Shown piece after piece: positions 38,851 to 53,547 of a stretch of DNA of 64,000 nt. The stretch covers positions 1 through 64,000 of the forward strand of contig NOWV01000220.1 of assembly GCA_003344405.1 (NCBI GenBank), given 5' to 3'. The notes under the pieces are model-generated. The model did no database searches and was not told the DNA's origin. It saw only the letters and a list, made by a program, of their open reading frames with translations. The DNA is from Trichoplax sp. H2 (lineage: Eukaryota; Placozoa; Uniplacotomia; Trichoplacea). The position numbers and the translations under genes are program-made. The stretch's first letter is position 1, and every line of letters starts with the position of its first letter.

Positions 38851-40914
38851 TTATACCAGCTTGTATTGGATCAAATCTACCCACTCTTTGGCATCATCGT
38901 CATCTGTTGTGTAAAAATAAAATGTTCTGCTTGGGAACTTGATCCTATTGTAATGTTACATTAAAATATAAATTGTAAAATTGAGTAATTAGTGTTATAT
39001 ATCAAATTATGCTAAATAACCTAAAGGAATTTGATTTTGAATACGTATCATCCCACTCGGCCTCGATGGCATCTCGTAAGTCATAAAATTCAAGGGCATG
39101 CTCATCCTATAAAGAAAAGCCGGAACATACCAAGAATTTCGTTAAATAAAAATCTGTAAAATACTTGATTCGAATTAACACGTAGTATTAAATCGGATTA
39201 CATAAACCATACGTTATAATTTCAGTAATAAATTATAAATATCGAGTACCGAAGAATGTCTGAAGAATGATATATCACATTTCCAAGTAACTACCCATCG
39301 TTTTTTCCAAGTTTTCTGGAATACCAAGTTAGAGATCAATAGGTGAAAGCTTGTATGGATGTTTAAACGGTGCTTATTACTATTCACTAAGTACAGTTAG
39401 CAATTGCAGCAAATAAAAATGTATACTAAATTGTAAACGATTTTCTGTAAAGGTGACTTTATTCAAATTTGGGTTAAATGTAGGCAGACCTTCCACCCGC
39501 TTCCTAATTTCATGAGGCAGCTTTCTTTATTACCAATCTTAAGTTAGAATTGCACAATTTTAAAATTCGAACCTAACATGCTAAAGCCTCGTATGAACTT
39601 ACAAAAAAGCTTTGGAGGTAATACGGACTTTTACTGGGAATCGTCCCAGCTTCAGTTTGTAACGTAATTCGTTCATAAATTGGAGGTTCTAATATATTAT
39701 TGGGATATGGATACTTGAGTGACGTAGAGCTTCCTGGTAATAAATTTATCGTGAATGATAAATAAGTCAGTTTTAAAACGGCCTATTTACTCTTGTCTCA
39801 ATTAGGCTCTAATAACCTATCTCTAGTCTTAGTTATTGAGTTAACGACATGTTTTATAACAATTTTATAGGGAATATAAACCCTTACAATCGAAAATTTA
39901 TTAGTTTATTTACGGAATTACATAATTAAAAAGCGGCAAGATTAGCCTATGTGTTTGACTATGTAAGCAACACTGTAAATTTTATACCATAATGTGATTT
40001 AAAACACGATCGGTAACTATATTAACTACCGTTTACTTTTAAGCATTGAAATAAGATTAAATGCAGCCCTGTTAATCCGTCTGTTGTATAATATTTTTTA
40101 TTGCTTTACGATAAGATTCAAGGTATGAATGTCCTGTCATAATCGGATTACAGGACGTAAAAATGTATGCAATACCTTAGCCTTTGGTAGATTGTAACCT
40201 TACTAGACTCCAGAAATTGTTTACGAGCATATAATAATAAATTTTGACCTTAATATAATTAATGCCAAGAAGCTGAAATTTACCTGCAGATCCAGCAATG
40301 ATAGGATAGTGATCAAAATGTGATAGCAATCTTGAGATGGTTGTAAATTTTAACTTTCCAAAAATATAAAAGATACTTTCTTTATAAAGAGGTATGTGCA
40401 TGACGCTATTATTCGTTCTATGATGAAAGTAAGCAGTAAAATTATAATTATAGGCCGTTAATAACGTTTCAGTAATTCTAAAATCGACGTAGCAATCATA
40501 AGCATAATTCATGATTAAACATAAGAGTTTCTATAGAAAAATTTATATACTGTATATTATTTAAGAAAAGCAAGAAAATTATTAATATCACGAAGTAGAC
40601 AGTTGAGTAATTTACGGTCGCATGTAACTTATCAAGAAAAATAATCTGGATTTGATTAAATAGTCTTTAGGTAGAAATAAGGGTATTATAACCTTTACCA
40701 AGCTTGTTTTATAATATACTCGTACACACTACATGAATTTTAAGCGAAAAACCAAATAGGACACAGAGATCTTGTAGTACAAAATACTGACCGAACTGAT
40801 ACCGTAAAATTTCCAGGGTTAGATTGGCTGTCTCTTAATAAGTAAGTTCCTTGGACGCAGTTATAGTATAATAGACATATTGCTACATTTTTGGATAATC
40901 CTGGATGATACCAG
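38851..40914 (-). CDS. DAPP1: DAPP1/Bam32-like SH2-PH adaptor (5' exon not found)
   Basis: Exons in coding order: 40792-40914, 40284-40417, 39603-39733, 39490-39537, 39250-39315, 39021-39106, 38851-38944; about 227 residues seen. DAPP1 links tyrosine kinases to PI3-kinase by binding phosphotyrosine and PI(3,4,5)P3/PI(3,4)P2. The SH2 domain spans the first two exons: WYHPGLSKN opens it, YLLRDS holds the phosphate-binding Arg, and SRLLSHFDHYPIIAG closes it. The linker KYPYPNN..EPPIYERI matches human KHPYPRK..EPSIYESV, including the phosphorylated tyrosine. The PH domain begins LMKLGSGWKKTWKKRW, with basic residues of the 3-phosphoinositide pocket, and ends FPSRTFYFYTTDD..KEWVDLIQYKL. It stops soon after the PH domain, lacking human DAPP1's C-terminal tail. 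The exon before the SH2 domain, with the start codon, must lie right of 40914 but could not be recognised. Confidence 0.85.
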
Positions 40915-43414
40915 CTGTTTAAAAAACGTAGTTATGTATAATTAAAATCAGCAGTTCCAAAGATAGTTGTCATCCACTATGGCACATAACAACTTCGTAG
41001 ATATAAATTATAATTTCTTAACACTGGTCTATAGCTTGGAGAATAGGTTAGATGGCACAGTTAGGGTATGTATAAGTAGCCATAAGCATCATGATCTATA
41101 CGCTCTCAAACTATGTTTCTCCACTTTCAGTGCAACAATGTACTATAGTCTGTAGCTGCTGAAAAATCACTTGTAAGGGTTCTAAAAGCAAAGCTAACTT
41201 ATTTTGAATTAATATCACCACTAATATTGATAGTACTCACAAGGTCGTTAGCCATACTGAGAGCAATTAGGTTATTCGCAAGCAATATCCAACTGTTAGG
41301 AATTAGCATTAATCATAACGAACTTAATTCAGCTTTACTCTTCTAGTGGAACACTTTGCTATAGCTATCTAATAGACCTCTTTACGGTATCGAAGATACT
41401 CATTTTGGGATTGGTATCTATTCCATAGTCATAAAAATTTCATGATATACACGATATCTTTAGTCGTACTACGAAACATAGCAGAATGCAACAAAATTTT
41501 TTCCAACTTTAGCCTGTAAAGTACAAACTATCGTTTATACCGTCTAAAGCTAGCGAAAATCACTTTCTCTCTTTATCATTTGACTATTGGTAGACCATCT
41601 CTAACGATCAAAATTTAGAATCAATTGCAAGATTGTATCATTTCTGAGATCTTTGCTATATTATATATTAATATACGATTTCTGATCTTTCAGTATTACT
41701 AGTACAGCAACAGTAAGAAACTTTTAAATATAACGGTCGTGTACTACATAAGTTTGTCGTGATTAAGGATAATATGACGAAAGTTTAATTTACTTGTAAC
41801 TAGATAAGTATCTAGGTGAAGTATCTAGCGGTCTTAGATTTAGCTTATTTTTGCCGATAGGCAGCTATGAACGATGCTCTTGTAGGAAGAAACCTGCTAC
41901 AGATAAATACTGCATTCCGTATTTAACTGTTATATCGATTTAACTAGAAAGAAACCCAGACTTGTAAATTTTCAATTTGGCAACTAAGGGAAAAAACGAC
42001 TTTAGCTACTGTGCTATACAGAAAAATACCTGTCCGCTGTGTTAACAGATAGCCATTTAGAAAGTACTATGGAAATGAGTACAAATTTACAGTCTAGCGA
42101 TACCCTCTACGGAGTACATTTAGTGACAATTAAAAAATTGAACTACTTCATGTACAGTAAAGAAGAAGCAATAAGTTGGAAAAGATTTCGAGGTGAAAAA
42201 AAATAGTTTAATATACATTACGTTTTACCTTAACGATTGTATTTGCCCTTTGAAATCGCTTGATTCCATGATAGAGAAGAAATATCAATGAAGATTTTCA
42301 GCCAATTATATTTATCAAGGAGGTGACGAAATTTTATCTGATCTAATGTACTACCTGGCAGAACTTTGAATCGTAAAGTTTTACTGCATTAACACTTTAT
42401 TCGCGCTTTAATTCATATTGTAGCTATGGACCTTTCAGTGCGGTCGAAAATATAGATCTTACAATTCAGGAATATTTCACACAACTTTCACAAGTTGAAA
42501 GTTAATCTGACAGAAATGGGCCGATTGTGAATATGGATGGGAACGGATAAAATGCTAAAACTGCGGCTCCACACGTGGGGCTGAAATGTTTCAACTATCC
42601 CTTGTGTGATTTAGGGCGTTGATAGAGGTGGTAAAATCACGACTACTCGATATCCATATTTGACACGAGCGATCCTCTACATCAAAATATTCCTAATCAT
42701 ACCCCTTCCGGCTATCATCTAGATAGCTTCTTTTGAAGAAAAAAAAGGACCGTGTTTGCACTTTTTTTTTACGTAATTATCATATAATATTTACAGTTGC
42801 TTGATGATACAATATTTTGATATTTTATTTTTCTATTAGTAATAAGGTTCCTGAAAGAGGTTCAAAAAGAAGGTATTTTGCAACGGGTATTCTATAATAA
42901 CAGGGATTTTTCGAATTTTTTACCGGGTAAGAAAAGAAATCGAAAAGTCCCTGCCTATAACTATTGATTTTGTAACTAATTATACTATTAGTGGACGCTT
43001 CGTATAAGTTACTGAGGTCTTTATCCATATTTCATGCCTCATTTTTGTTTGCTGCTCGTGTGATGTACTCTATATCAAGTTAATAACTAATGGTAACGTT
43101 GCATCCCATAGGTTCTGATCTGTTACTTTCGATAATGTTTGTTTACTATTGATTTTACTCAACAGTTCATAATGCCTTTTGGAACCATGATCAGTATAGA
43201 CGCAACTTGATAAATAAAGAGATTATATTATCATGCAATCATGATAGGCTAAAGTTCATCGTTGCCAAGAGTGGCAGATTATTACCTTAATAATGTGTAA
43301 ACAGAAGGCGTCAATAAGATGATCACCTATGATACTAGGGATGTAATTCTTACATTCCTCTCCTTTATGGCATGTCTTTCTATCTGAAGGCATTCAAAAT
43401 TGGCTGCTATGACT

Positions 43415-43580
43415 GATACTTGCAAAGTTAAACTGCGGGAAGCTATTAGAAATACCATATAGCTTTTATACGTGCAAGCTTTACGGATTGAGAGGTAGAG
43501 ATAGATACTTGTAAAGCAAACTGTGCAAGGCTATTCGAAATATGATGCAGTCTTTATACTCGTAAGCTTTAGGGATTGAC
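43415..43580 (+). repeat. Diverged two-copy tandem repeat, period about 89 bp
   Basis: The segment from GATACTTGCAAAG at 43415 recurs from GATACTTGTAAAG at 43504. The copies share GCTATT-GAAATA, CTTTTATAC/CTTTATACT and GCAAGCTTTACGGATTGA / GTAAGCTTTAGGGATTGA blocks and are roughly 75-80 % alike by eye. No coding frame spans it. Confidence 0.7.
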
Positions 43581-44937
43581 GAAAAGACCGCGATCGGGAT
43601 GAGAAATTCTATTATTTAATAAGGACAGGGGGCTGGTGAGTCTGTCTGCTAGCCCTAATTTTATTTATAGTTCATTTCAGTAATATACACTTATGTATTG
43701 GCTAGATGCATTAGGTAAATTGCTTCGTTCGCGCGAAAGGATCGGCAGAGCTAAGCACAATTCAAGTCTGTATTTATTAAAATTCTAAATATGTTATCGA
43801 CAGGGATATCGGAGAAATACGCGTAAGGAAATACCTTGTAAGTTACTTACAACTCAGTTACAAGTTGCAACAGACTTACGGTAGGTAATAAACTGTTTAT
43901 TGTGGCGTTATGCCATGCAGGTTGTGCACGCCATACTTATTTCACAGTACAGTCCAATCCTCGACATTTTCATGCTATAAAATAAGTTTTAAAATTCTAA
44001 ATGATGCGTAAGATCGTATCAAAGATGAACAATTTTCGAGCTGCTAAAGTAACGGGGACTCAATTTATTCAACAGTAAACCAATTTTATCCATCACCAGC
44101 AGAGACTGCTGTTGGAGAATACAATTTAGTGCAGCGCAATCTGAAAGAACATCGTTTAATGTCATGTATCTATTCCTAGCCTACATATCTACTCGGCAAT
44201 ACTTAGATAGAATGCTAGACGGAGCTGCAACTGTAGCCGAATAATCTCATTTCGCTGTGGTCAACGCAATTTAAGATGAAATATTGCTTTATGCCTTGCT
44301 ATCTTCTTCTACGATATTGACTATGCATGTGATTCCATTTACAGTACAGTATGCCGCTCAGTTTACTTTAATGCACATTATTTTTCTTTCTTCTTTTGAA
44401 GCGTTCTCCGTCAGCTTAAAATACCCATAGTTGGCTACTTATAACACTTCAAAGATTGTTGATAAAGATGGTCGGTAGATCATCCTTGTTACAATTGGCT
44501 TCCAGCAGCACTGAGGTACATATAATATTTAAATTGGCAGTGAATATAATTTGACTACATCAATACAAGCGTATATGTGATTTTTGGGACGAAAATATCA
44601 ACCTTCTGTGCAGCCATGGACGGCTGGAAGAAGATCATCGTGCAGGATGACATTATACACTAAATACAATGATACTGTCGAAGCAAAATAGACGCTGCAA
44701 ATTGCGCAATAAGTTGCGTAAGAGATGTCCCTAGTTGCATCAAGTGAAAATTCTTGTTTATGGGCTGCTAAATGAATAGCAACTGCAACTCTAGCATAAA
44801 AAATTTTCAACAGTATTCGCAAAGTCGTCAACATTTCTAGCCATTAAAGGATATCGGCATGGAGCAAGAAGAAATCCCTCGATAGTATACTGTAGGACTT
44901 TCTCATACTGACATGAAGATGATCTGTTAAGTCAGTA

Positions 44938-45055
44938 TATGTACTATAGCGGATAGTATGGTATTGTACACTATACTGTACAGCATACAGTATAAAGCAC
45001 TACTGTGGTCTGTACACTATATACCCTGTACTGTCCTATTATACTGTACTGCAGC
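44938..45055. repeat. Palindromic GTACAGTAC-type cluster just upstream of METAP1
   Basis: Repeated ATACTGTACAG, CACTATACTGTAC and ACTGTACTGCAG type motifs lie here, ending about 47 bases before the METAP1 start codon. The sequence is rich in short inverted repeats. Its position suggests the promoter or 5' untranslated region, which is inference. Confidence 0.6.
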
Positions 45056-45101
45056 TCATTTCGATCCGTCCAAAGCTTTTCCCTGACAACAACAAATCAA
45101 G

Positions 45102-48100
<2,999 letters not shown>

Positions 48101-49763
48101 CCTACGCTGTTGGGTAAATTTATAATCAGTAAAAGCTTTTACATCAAATTACCTACTTGTCACTTATTAGATGCAACGTAGAATGAAATATACGAAATAA
48201 GATGACAAAATGTACTGCAGATAACGATGCAATGATTTTATTGAAGGTTATTGTACTTACTTTATCGCGATATATTGAAAGATACTGTATGACTATGACG
48301 TCTTTGACTGTAAAATTATATGTGAATAAATGCGACTTATCAGCTTTCAAGTGTAATAATAATAACTGTTATCACAAGACGGTACGCTACGAAACTTTTT
48401 ACATACTGTTGTTAAACTCTTTGCTTACCGTAGTGCGCAAAACTCATCCTTTTTTTTCTATAGCATATGCTGATGTATTTCCATTTAGTTATGATTTTAG
48501 ATTAGATAAGAAATAAAACATATGTACAAACATCTATGGTGAGGGTTGCTAGTCTCTAAAGCTAAAGAGTGAGATATCTTGACTAGCTTGTGTATGAACT
48601 ACAAACACTACGGGAATCTTTTTCTGTGCAATGTTGCAGCATAAAAAACTTCACTCAATAATTGCAGATATATTAAATTCAATTTAGGAACATTAAGTAG
48701 ATTGGATTTCAGCATATACCTTCTAAAAATTTGAATACATCAAAGATTTTGTAAGTGATCGCTTATACTTTTTAATTAAATGCTCAAGCCTTTTTTGTAT
48801 ATCACTGTCATGAGATAATCTGTTCATCCATCAATGCACACAGTATGTGAAAGTAATTTTCGAGATTGAGGTGTTCACATCACGCTTTGATATCTGCCGT
48901 TTTGTTACCGAAATCTCAGGGCATAAATTTTATAGACATTTGTAAGCGCGTGGATATAGAGTAGTATTTAAGGCTGCTAAATAAAGGACGATATCCCAAT
49001 CGATAGTCTAACTTATGCGCTGAAATATCATATTAGAATATAGTATTACCGGAGGACATCGGTACTAAATAACCTGAAATCGTTCAAGACAGATCATTTT
49101 GGAATGATGAAATAATACCCTTATACGCGTACAATACAAATTCAATAATTACGACTGGCATGCTACACACAAAATGTTCTGCACATAATTATATTTATTT
49201 ATTAGTTACACATCTTTGATAAGAATGAGCAATTTGCAAGATTTGTACTTCCATCCTAAAGAATAGTAAACATACTTGTGTTACAGGTGTATTAGTCTGA
49301 AGAAGTACTGATAGTTGCTAAAATTTTGACTACAGTATTACGAAATGAGTAATACTGCATACCAGGATAGGTAGCTATACACAAGTCGATTATCCGAGAA
49401 GACGGGTACTCATGATCGTATTGACCATCACCATAACAATGAAGAGGTATTCACTTTATTGCAAATACCTACCACCATCACTATTTTATATTTTAATTTC
49501 TATAACGCAGAGAAAAAATCATTCATTAAAGCTATTTACAAAAACATTCGGAGTACTGTACGAAGACTGCAAATCTCTGTCCTTATTCTTGCTGCAGTTA
49601 CGCAAAGATATGGTAGACTGGGCACAAAAACGTTGATCTTACTTCACTCCATTGCTAATGCCAGTAGTAAAGTTGCCAAAAATGACTACATTTGATAGAA
49701 GATACTTTGTAAAGCTTTGATTATACGAATTATTCCGAAATGGTAATGTTAAATGTTGAAAAA
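48101..49763. other. Convergent intergenic region between METAP1 and the elongase gene
   Basis: About 1.7 kb with both flanking genes ending inwards. A 104-codon plus-strand frame (48202-48516) is cysteine- and threonine-containing but resembles nothing I know, and a frame of this size is expected by chance in the window. No repeat or RNA gene was seen. Confidence 0.5.
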
Positions 49764-50458
49764 CTACTCATTTTTCAGGCGTCGTTTAGTAAGATATGCT
49801 TTATAATAAAAGTTACAGAAAAGCCACAGCATACTAAATCCATATATAACACCATAAAAACAGAAGCCATGATATAAATATCCTAAGGTGCTATGGGTTA
49901 CACCGATAATAAATTGTAAAATCTGCATTTCAGTCAATCTTTTCTTCCACGTCGGAGGATTTGCAGGGTCTAGTGCACACATACCATAGTAATAATACAA
50001 AAAAACATGAATTACAGAATTAATTCCTAAAGGTATGGCAATGGCAGGATACGGACAAAGGCGATAACCAAACTCGCTAAACAATACCATACTGGAATGA
50101 TGATAAACATGAAGGAACGACAGCTGTCGGTATTTTTTCTTCAAAATAATATATAGAGTATCCAGTAGTTCAACATTTTTACTAATCCAATACAGATAAA
50201 ATCCATAACGTAAATTCTCAACAGGTTTGGTAAGAAATGCCGATCCTCCTTGATAGGCGCCATAAAATGAAGACAGAGCTGTATATACACTCACAGCACT
50301 ACAGAAAAAATTATGAATAATAAGCAGCGGGCGCAAGCTAAAGGCTCGCATTCTGGAGGTTAAAGCTACAAGTAGCGGTAAGGAGATGAGGTAGATAAGG
50401 CATGTCTTGAATGACACAAGCTGGAATATAGTTTTCCAGAAAATTTCCGATGTTATCG
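49764..50458 (-). CDS. ELOVL-family very-long-chain fatty acid elongase (5' exon not found)
   Basis: One long exon encodes the last ~231 residues of an ELO-family 3-ketoacyl-CoA synthase, an ER membrane enzyme that condenses malonyl-CoA with acyl-CoA. All four family signatures are present: KNVELLDT, the histidine box HVYHH in SFLHVYHHSSM, NSVIHVFLYYYYG, and TEMQILQ. The SLRPLLIIHNFF segment follows a first hydrophobic helix (KTCLIYLISLPLLVALTS), and further spans follow. The end, RLKNE, resembles a dibasic ER-retrieval signal. A splice acceptor (CTATTTTAG) at 50459-50467 shows that a short upstream exon with the start codon is missing. It was searched for up to about 50.9 kb without success. 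The HVYHH box does not settle the substrate class, so no ELOVL number is given. Confidence 0.9.
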
Positions 50459-51178
50459 CTAAAATAGATTTTGAAAGAAAGGTATATATTATACAATTGT
50501 TTAAATGTTTGTTCTACAGGGGATTTTACTTGATACCTTGAGTTAGATAAGGTAAAATGTTTAAAGGGATAAGTAAAGTAATGTAATTCGTATAATTTTC
50601 AATAATTTTATCTAAAATTTTAGATTAAACATGTTAAATCTATAAGATAAGTTGTCCCGGCTAGCTGTCACTGCGGTATCGTGATAATATAAGTATACGT
50701 TAGTACTTTAAAAGTTCACTAAAGTAATTAAACTTAATTGCTAGTCAGCTTTTTATGATAGCTAATTTAGTAGGTAAGATATAGTCGGTTAATATGAATG
50801 CCCCTGTACATTACAATGTTCTATTTCTAGCGGAGAGTTTGACTACTGTAATTTTCTACAAATTCAGTGAAGTCATTGGTAAAAGTGTCGTTTATTAAAC
50901 TCTTGTTCGTACTACATGAAGCCTTCTCAATATTAGGTTAATGTTCACTATGATAAGAGATATTAACAAACGAATAATGAATAGGCGTTTCATTAGCAGT
51001 TTAATTTTTTATAAATGCATAAAGCGTAACCACCGACTGTCTTGATTACAAGTTATGATGTCGTGAGGTATTTAATTGGAATAAAGGCAAAAAAAGTATG
51101 CGTTGTAAAAGTTGATTATAAGGCCTTAGTCTAGAAAATCAGTACTAGATGCTGAACGCTAGAGAATTGGTCTTCAAG

Positions 51179-51850
51179 TAGTAAGAATGCATTTTGTATT
51201 TTACTCGATTTTTCGCCATAATGTTTATACTGTAGATATCTGATTGGAAATTTTGAAAATTTCAAAGTACTAGACGATCTTGTCGAGATTTATTTAACAA
51301 TATTAACGGAATACTATATAATATCTTGACATTATCATATTCTGCCCTATCAATGACACATTTTCGTTGTATTCAATGACTTGTACATCCTAGCATTAAA
51401 GTAGCAAGGTTGCATTTTATATTTTGTTCGATTTCTTCGCCATACAGAGTCTTAGCTTGACTGTCGATTCTCATATTGATGGGAATTTGAAACGATTTAA
51501 TTTTTATTGCCCTTCACTGCTCAAGTGTACCGGATATCGATCATGATGATTTGATGAATCTACATTGAACTACAGCAATATCATTAACAAGCTGGCGTAA
51601 ATTCGCTATCATTACGGTAGTGTTGACAGTTGATTATACTGTATATATACATACTGTAAGCCTGTAATGCTTATATATGGTGTACGGTATAGCTGATTGT
51701 CAATTTCGAAAATGTTCAAGTATTAGACGATATCGCAGAAATTTTATCTAACACTATAAACACAATGCTATACGGTATCTTGACATTACAATATATTCTG
51801 CGCTATCAATGATGTATTTTGGTTGCATGCAATCACTTTATACTACATTT
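51179..51850 (+). repeat. Diverged interspersed direct repeat (two blocks, each present twice)
   Basis: Block 1 (about 51180-51222, TGCATTTTGTATTTTACTCG) recurs at about 51402-51445. Block 2 (about 51243-51390) recurs at about 51694-51848; both copies contain AC.AGACGAT.T.G..GA.AT, TATCTTGACATTA and TATCAATGA. The order block 1, block 2, block 1', block 2' indicates an old tandem duplication with later insertion or loss. Confidence 0.65.
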
Positions 51851-52595
51851 ATAACCGCAACTTGCCCATGATATCGATTCCAAAGTATTACATTAATTTG
51901 TCAGTGATGTTTGAAATCAAAGCAGTATGCAAGTGTAAGTTAGTACGTTTCAGCCAAGCTTGAATCCCTGATGCTATTGAGCCTTTCAATACTTCTGTTG
52001 CTTGATTACAGCGAGAGTAGAAATAGATGAGAAAATTGGATTCCCCTAATTTTATTGATTCCTTTGTGAAACAACCGTTCATCCTTGTACACTGTAGTAA
52101 TTAGTCAATGCTAATCCAATGTATCTGTGTCTATACTATAGCTCCTAATAAATCTGCAGACGTCTAATCTTATCCCTTAATGGCTGGAAGTGAGACTATG
52201 TACTGGAATATTACGTCTAGCAGACAAACGCAATTCTACTACCTTGGCGAGATTACCGTTGCTACAGCAACACCAAATCGACGGACGACTTGATGAACTG
52301 ACGCTGCGGCTACTGTAGGATAATCATTCTTACCGTTAGCTGTAGTGGACATTGAAGAATTGGCATAAGCAAGTTACGAATCTGTTGGCAAAGTTTTACG
52401 ATCAATCAAGCTTCAAATAGAGTCCTGTCTACTGTATATCCGATAATTATAACAAGCTGTTATGTCGTTTATTTCTGTTAATTGGCTATAATGTGGCTGC
52501 TTAAGTTGGCCAATTAGTCGCTCCAGTATGGCAAGTCTGCAAACTAGTTTATATCTTATTGTGGACGCTATTGCTGATATCAGTCACTATACTCT

Positions 52596-52676
52596 ACTAT
52601 ACTGTACTCTACTAACCGACGTACCAATCGGACATGGTATTCACTGTACTGTAGTACTGTACTGTTGTACAGTACG
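52596..52676. repeat. Palindromic GTACTGTAC cluster upstream of TBL3 exon 1a
   Basis: Overlapping ACTGTACTGTAGTACTGTAC and TTGTACAGTAC motifs end about 120 bases before the first of the three TBL3 first exons. Unlike the triplicated unit itself, this cluster is present only once, before copy a. Confidence 0.6.
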
Positions 52677-52796
52677 GCGTTCAATACGGTAGCAAAGCGA
52701 GTACTTTGTATTGTGGCAAAACTTGCGCAATGGACTCCTCCGTCCTTACTGGTCAGATTCCGACTTGACCAGCTAGAAAAGGAAGCCGCATTCGTC

Positions 52797-52837
52797 ATGG
52801 CAGCTAGCGCAGCTTCTGTCCAGCTACTCAAGAAAGA
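52797..52837 (+). CDS. TBL3: Alternative first exon a of TBL3
   Basis: ATG plus 13 codons and two bases, ending at a GTAAGT donor. It encodes MAASAASVQLLKK and, joined to exon 2 at 54126, would give Asp before YSVTSH. Frame and donor are intact, so transcripts starting here could encode full-length TBL3. It lies nearest the palindromic promoter-like cluster. Whether it is used cannot be told from sequence. Confidence 0.6.
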
Positions 52838-53176
52838 GTAAGTCTTAGCCTTACTTCGATACGATTTTATCCATCGTGTTGACATGATGTTGTGGCAAAC
52901 ATGTTTACCAATAAGGTTGTCCTTACTTTTGTCTCTACTAGAAGTACTGGCTACTATCTCCAATGACTCAGTTCGATCACGGTTACAGTATAATAACACA
53001 AAATACGTGCAAATACTATACAATTATTTGCTTATTAAAGTCCCATCTGGGACACTGCATTAAAGTCTGTACGATCGAGGTGTCGATCGGCTTGCGCAAG
53101 CGTAGAGCGTGCGCAGTGGACTCCTCAGTCCTCACTAGTCTGACCTGACCGACTAGAAAAGGAAGGCTCATTTGTT

Positions 53177-53217
53177 ATGGCAGCTAGCGCAGCTTCTGGC
53201 CAGTTACTCAAGAAACA
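53177..53217 (+). CDS. TBL3: Alternative first exon b of TBL3
   Basis: Second intact copy. It encodes MAASAASGQLLKK, ends at GTAAGT in the same phase, and gives His before YSVTSH when joined to exon 2. It differs from copy c by one residue (Ser for Asn at position 4). Confidence 0.6.
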
Positions 53218-53547
53218 GTAAGTCTTAGCTTTACTTCGATACAATTTTATCCGTAGTATTGACATGATGTTGTGGCGAAAATATTTACCAATAAGGTTTC
53301 CCTTTACTTTTGTCACTAGTACAAGTACTAGCTACTATCTCCAATGACTCGGTTGGATCACTGTTACAGTATGATAACACAAAATACGCCCAAATGCTAT
53401 ACAATTGTTTGCTTATTAAAGTCCCATCTGGGACACTGCATTAAAGTCTGTATGATCGAAGTGTCCATCTGCTTGCGCAAGCGTAGAGCTTGCACCATGT
53501 ACTCCTCACCGAGCTGACCTGAACTAGAAAAGGAAGCCTCATTCATC

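Larger units (their letters stand above)
40915..45101. other. Divergent intergenic region between the DAPP1-like gene and METAP1
   Basis: These 4.2 kb should hold the missing first exon of the DAPP1-like gene (minus strand) and the METAP1 promoter. I could not pick out the exon. A short duplication lies at 43415-43580 and a palindrome-rich cluster at 44938-45055. A 78-codon minus-strand frame at 44598-44834 with a hydrophobic stretch is unrecognised and probably chance. Confidence 0.5.
50459..52719. other. Divergent intergenic region between the elongase gene and TBL3
   Basis: It should hold the elongase 5' exon (minus strand) and the TBL3 promoter. A diverged repeat occupies about 51179-51850 and a palindromic cluster 52596-52676. 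No further coding sequence could be supported; a 64-codon minus frame at 51888-52082 is not recognised. Confidence 0.5.

Noticed and set aside
41230-41260. Candidate first exon of the DAPP1-like gene (minus strand, ATG GCT AAC GAC CTT before GTGAGT)
   Set aside because: Its donor leaves phase 0, whereas the SH2 exon at 40914 needs two preceding bases, so it cannot splice in frame.
44598-44834. 78-codon minus-strand frame with a hydrophobic stretch, next to the METAP1 promoter
   Set aside because: No family resemblance and no clear splice context; the hydrophobic run alone is weak evidence in AT-rich DNA.
48202-48516. 104-codon plus-strand frame after METAP1
   Set aside because: No recognised domain. 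Given stop-codon frequency at this base composition, a few frames of 100 codons are expected by chance in 64 kb.
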